Shown here piece by piece: positions 6,341-8,976 of a DNA stretch of 8,976 nt. Positions within the stretch are counted from its first letter, which is position 1, and every line of letters starts with the position of its first letter. The position numbers and the translations under genes were made by a program. The DNA lies in contig USNA01000028.1 of NCBI GenBank assembly GCA_900555955.1, positions 1 to 8,976 on the forward strand, given 5' to 3'. The stretch is from an uncultured Collinsella sp. (GTDB lineage: Bacteria > Actinomycetota > Coriobacteriia > Coriobacteriales > Coriobacteriaceae). The notes below the pieces were generated by a model. The model saw nothing but the letters and a program-made list of their open reading frames with translations. It had not been told where the DNA came from and did no database searches.

Positions 6341-7402
6341 CTACTCGGCGTCGGCGAAGCCGTTGGGGTTGTGGCTCTGCCAGTTCCAGCTGTCGCGGCA
6401 CATATCCGCGATGTCGTATTGGGCCTTCCAACCCATCATGCGCTCGGCCTTGGAGGCATCGCACCAGTTGGCAGCGATGTCACCGGCGCGGCGCTCGCGA
6501 ATCACATAGGGCAGCTCCTTGCCGCAGGCCTTGGAGAAGGCGGCGACGACCTCGAGCACCGAAGTGCCGGTGCCGGTGCCCAGGTTAAAGATCTCGACGC
6601 CGGTCTTGCCGTTCATCCAGTTGAGCGCGGCCACGTGACCAGAGGCCAGATCGCACACATGGATGTAGTCGCGAACGCCGGTACCATCGGGCGTGGGGTA
6701 GTCGTTGCCAAAGACCTGAACGGCCTCGAGCTTGCCAACGGCGACCTGGGCGACGTAGGGCACCAGGTTGTTGGGGATACCCTTGGGGTCCTCGCCGATC
6801 AGGCCCGACGGATGGGCACCGATGGGGTTGAAGTAACGGAGCAGCACGACATCCCATTCGGGGTCGGCGGTGTGAACGTCCATAAGGATCTGCTCGATCA
6901 TCCACTTGGTCCAACCATAGGGGTTGGTCGCGGGCTTCTTAGGATCCTCCTCGGTGACGGGCGGGTTGTCCGGGTCGCCGTAGACGGTCGAGGAGCTCGA
7001 GAAGATGATGGACTTGCAGCCATGGTTGCGCATGACGTCGATGAGCACCAGGGTGTTCTCGATGTTGTTGTGGTAGTACTCGACGGGCTTGCTCACCGAC
7101 TCGCCGACGGCCTTAAAGCCGGCAAAGTGGATGACGCGGTCGATCTGATGGGTATCGAAGATCTTGTTCATCGCATCGCGGTCGAGCACGTTGGCCTCGT
7201 AGAAGGTGAGGTTCTTGGCGGCCTCGTCGCCCACGATGGTCTTGACGCGGTCGACGGCGACGGCGCTGGAGTTGGAGAGATCATCGACGATGACGACCTG
7301 GTAGCCACCCTCGAGCAGCTGAACGACGGTGTGCGAGCCGATAAAGCCGGCGCCACCGGTAACGAGGACACAGGTGTCTTTGGGGTCGAGTGCTTTGGAC
7401 AT
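6341..7402 (-). CDS. galE: UDP-glucose 4-epimerase
   Basis: GalE interconverts UDP-galactose and UDP-glucose in the cytoplasm, serving the Leland galactose pathway and the supply of UDP-sugars for surface polysaccharides. At 353 residues it is near the usual 330-350 length. The N-terminal Rossmann fold has the NAD-binding TGGAGFIGS (15-23) and D40/D41 at the end of the second strand. The short-chain dehydrogenase/reductase active site is present as SSSSTVYG (135-142) with Y162-x3-K166 in NPYGWTK. FNPIGAHPSG (191-200) and TGVRDYIHVCD (241-251) are conserved substrate-side motifs. ATG 7402 has AGGAG six bases upstream (plus-strand 7408-7412). The gene stands alone, with its own terminator at 6264-6297 and a divergent neighbour. 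Codon use is GC-rich and unlike the island to its left, consistent with a resident core gene. Confidence 0.97.
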   Translation of the reverse strand: MSKALDPKDTCVLVTGGAGFIGSHTVVQLLEGGYQVVIVDDLSNSSAVAVDRVKTIVGDEAAKNLTFYEANVLDRDAMNKIFDTHQIDRVIHFAGFKAVGESVSKPVEYYHNNIENTLVLIDVMRNHGCKSIIFSSSSTVYGDPDNPPVTEEDPKKPATNPYGWTKWMIEQILMDVHTADPEWDVVLLRYFNPIGAHPSGLIGEDPKGIPNNLVPYVAQVAVGKLEAVQVFGNDYPTPDGTGVRDYIHVCDLASGHVAALNWMNGKTGVEIFNLGTGTGTSVLEVVAAFSKACGKELPYVIRERRAGDIAANWCDASKAERMMGWKAQYDIADMCRDSWNWQSHNPNGFADAE

Positions 7403-7439
7403 GTAGTCTCCTATCGAATCAGGAACACTTCTTCAGGGG

Positions 7440-7445
7440 AGTATA
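7440..7445 (-). promoter_or_regulatory. Candidate -10 element for galE
   Basis: TATACT on the minus strand lies 38 bases upstream of the galE ATG and differs from TATAAT at one position. The matching -35 region is poor (GATTTG at 17-bp spacing), so the promoter may be activator-dependent or this may be chance. Confidence 0.4.
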
Positions 7446-7607
7446 GCGCAGGCAGGGACGCCCAAATCGTGCGCTGTAGGAAAAGCAGAGGATTGTGCTA
7501 ACGTACTCATAGAAGAGCTTGCGTACGCATAACCTGATCTTTGGCATTTGCTTACGAGCCGCTGACCTTGCAGTTTCCTGCCGTTCGTGGAAATCGTTGG
7601 GACGCGC

Positions 7608-7671
7608 CATATGTACGCTAATATGTATGAGTTGAGCGACATATAAATAAGCATGTAACGGAGTACATATG
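7608..7671 (+). promoter_or_regulatory. Repeated ATATGTA motifs and start-codon inverted repeat upstream of the cell-wall hydrolase gene
   Basis: ATATGTA occurs at 7609-7615 and again at 7621-7627, a 12-bp period. CATATGTAC (7608-7616) is exactly inverted as GTACATATG (7663-7671), whose last three bases are the start codon of the hydrolase gene. If transcription starts upstream of 7608, the two arms could pair and hide the start codon. Alternatively, the copies are sites for a dimeric regulator. TATAAA (7642-7647) and TAATAT (7619-7624) are candidate -10 elements, neither with a strong -35; TTGGGA (7597-7602) is 16 bases before TAATAT. The ribosome binding site is GGAG at 7660-7663. The remainder of 7446-7607 shows nothing I can name. 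Confidence 0.4.
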
Positions 7672-8874
7672 TCACCAAACAGCGATTCCATCCTTTCCCA
7701 GGAGCTCTCGCGCCGCACTGCCCTCAAGGCCCTGTTCGGCGCCGCTTCTGCGGCAGTTCTTTTTGGCCTGCCCGCTCGCGCCCATGCGGCGGAGGCTTCC
7801 AAAGAAACCACCGATAAACTGAATGCCGCCCAGGCCCAGCTCGACGAGGTTCAGGCCCAGCTCGACAGCATCGCAAATGAGTATGCGGCGCTGGCCAACA
7901 AGAATGCCCAGACCCTCAACGACATCGAGAATGTCCAGGGCAAGATTGACGACACGCAGGCCCAGATCGATGAAAAGAAGGCCGAGCTCAAGAAGAAGCG
8001 CAACGACCTTTCCGATCGCGTGGCCGCCAGCTACAAGTCCGGCGGCACGAACATCCTGTCGCTGCTGCTGGCCTCTGGCTCGTTTGAGGAACTCGTCGCC
8101 AACGCGCATTACGTTGAGAAGATCAACAAGAGCGACCGCGACGCCATCGAGGACATTCAGACCATCCAGGAAGAGCTCGATGCGCAAAAGACCGAGCTCG
8201 AGTCGCAGAAGGCCGACTTAGAGAAGCTCAAGGACCAGCAGACTGCCCAGATGCAGGACATGCAGGCCAAGCAGCAAGAAGTCCAGACCGTGCTGAACGG
8301 TCTTTCCGACGACGTCAAGGAGCTCATGGCTCAGCGCGATTCCGAGATCCTCGCTGCCGCCCAGGCTGAGGAGGCCGCTAGGAAGGCTGCCGCTGCCGCG
8401 GCTGCCGCGAACAAGAACAATTCCTACTCGGGTGGTTCGAGCTCGGGTGGTGGATCGTACGCGCCCGGAACTCCGCAGCAGAATGCCGGCTCGGGCAAGC
8501 AGCAGGCTGTCGTCAACGCGTGCTACTCCACGCCTTCGCCGGGTCAGAACTGGTGCGCGGCGTGGGTTACCAATGTCTTCCGTAACGCCGGCGTTGGCTA
8601 CTTTGGCGGCAACGCCTGCGACATGTTCAACGCCTGGTGCTATAGCTCCGACCGCTCGGCGCTGCAGGTGGGCATGATCGTGGCCGATTCCTCGCACAGC
8701 GGCACGGGTGCTCCGGGCCTTATCTACGGTCATGTGGGTATCTACGTTGGCGGCGGCATCGTTATGAGCAACGAGGGCGCCATTACGTCTAAGTCGCTTG
8801 ACTCGTTTATTAGCTTCTATGGCACTGGCTCTGGCGTGCGTTGGGGCTGGCTCGGCGGTATTGCGCTGTCGTAG
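7669..8874 (+). CDS. Secreted PcsB-like peptidoglycan hydrolase: coiled coil plus NlpC/CHAP-like domain
   Basis: A 401-residue exported protein, probably cleaving peptidoglycan during cell separation. Residues 14-20 (SRRTALK) resemble a twin-arginine motif, followed by a hydrophobic stretch (21-34) and a likely cleavage site after AHA (38-40). Residues 47-125 and 145-245 are long, heptad-rich coiled coils; between them YKSGGTNILSLLLASGSFEE (122-141) is the signature hairpin of the PcsB coiled-coil family. An alanine-rich tail and a Gly/Ser linker (238-275) lead to a papain-like domain. Its likely catalytic residues are C296 in NWCAAWV, H355 in YGHVGIYVGG and N368. NlpC/P60 and CHAP cannot be told apart by eye. 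In related bacteria such proteins are controlled by the FtsEX complex; that link is not visible here. ATG 7669 has GGAG five bases upstream. Confidence 0.9.
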   Translation: MSPNSDSILSQELSRRTALKALFGAASAAVLFGLPARAHAAEASKETTDKLNAAQAQLDEVQAQLDSIANEYAALANKNAQTLNDIENVQGKIDDTQAQIDEKKAELKKKRNDLSDRVAASYKSGGTNILSLLLASGSFEELVANAHYVEKINKSDRDAIEDIQTIQEELDAQKTELESQKADLEKLKDQQTAQMQDMQAKQQEVQTVLNGLSDDVKELMAQRDSEILAAAQAEEAARKAAAAAAAANKNNSYSGGSSSGGGSYAPGTPQQNAGSGKQQAVVNACYSTPSPGQNWCAAWVTNVFRNAGVGYFGGNACDMFNAWCYSSDRSALQVGMIVADSSHSGTGAPGLIYGHVGIYVGGGIVMSNEGAITSKSLDSFISFYGTGSGVRWGWLGGIALS

Positions 8875-8934
8875 CTGCGGCTTGGTCCGGGACAGTCCGA
8901 GAGGCATAAGGTTGCCTGCTCGGGCAGTCCTGCT

Positions 8935-8972
8935 CGCACGGAGAGCACATTAAGTGCTCTCCGGCTCGTGCG
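8935..8972 (+). terminator. Strong hairpin downstream of the hydrolase gene, probable terminator
   Basis: GGAGAGCAC (8940-8948) and GTGCTCTCC (8954-8962) form a perfect 9-bp stem with a 5-base loop. An outer CGCAC/GTGCG pair (8935-8939 with 8968-8972) extends it past a small asymmetric bulge. It starts about 60 bases after the stop codon. No T-run is visible before the window ends, so termination is likely but not shown. Confidence 0.5.
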
Positions 8973-8976
8973 GAAC

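Noticed and set aside
6338..7501. 387-codon plus-strand ORF opposite galE
   Set aside because: Its product is a Val/Gly/Asp-rich mirror of the galE codons with no motif; galE is certain on the other strand.
7672..8187. 171-codon and (8218-8907) 229-codon minus-strand ORFs opposite the hydrolase gene
   Set aside because: Both are antisense shadows of repetitive coiled-coil and linker codons, with no ribosome binding site or known domain.
1..8976. CRISPR array, tRNA or rRNA genes
   Set aside because: No regularly spaced repeats and no cloverleaf-like or rRNA-like sequence were seen on either strand by eye.

Overview
The window looks like a high-GC Gram-positive genome, most likely a gut Coriobacteriia such as Collinsella. 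That assignment is inferred from protein style and GC content, not from a database match. Two ordinary chromosomal genes sit at the right-hand end: galE on the minus strand and, divergent from it, a secreted PcsB-like cell-wall hydrolase. They read as GC-rich, well-kept core genes. Everything to their left (about 1-6267) looks like an accessory island: lower and patchier GC, TTG starts, decayed transposase pieces, and two functional cassettes.

Layout. (1) 1-2899, plus strand: a radical SAM/SPASM peptide-modifying enzyme overlaps an ABC exporter that has no peptidase domain. This is the layout of a ribosomal peptide (RiPP) maturation and export cassette. The precursor gene is not visible and would lie left of the window. 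The 5' end of the radical SAM gene appears damaged, because family-like coding sequence continues upstream of the only usable start and then runs into a frame break. (2) 2900-3630: a hairpin with a T-rich tail that could end that operon, a small Cys-containing ORF behind a strong ribosome binding site, then a frameshifted remnant of an IS1595-family (ISXO2-type) transposase. (3) 3794-5753, minus strand: a tightly coupled two-gene operon. The first gene encodes an SMC/ABC-like AAA ATPase. The second encodes a small protein with an N-terminal cysteine cluster and a candidate PD-(D/E)XK nuclease signature. This resembles the ATPase-plus-effector design of phage-defence systems but matches none that I can name. 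It is the best candidate for an undescribed system here. (4) 5835-6267, plus strand: a 40-codon ORF cut short where the end of an IS3-family element seems to begin, followed by a frameshifted IS3 OrfA remnant. The remnant breaks off at the galE terminator. (5) 6268-7402: galE with its terminator, RBS and a candidate promoter. (6) 7403-7668: divergent intergenic region with repeated ATATGTA motifs and an inverted repeat that covers the next start codon. (7) 7669-8874: Tat-type signal peptide, PcsB-like coiled coil and a papain-fold (NlpC/CHAP-like) domain, followed by a strong hairpin near the window edge.

The transposase debris on both sides of the ATPase/nuclease operon, and next to the peptide-modification cassette, suggests repeated insertion at one chromosomal site just downstream of galE.
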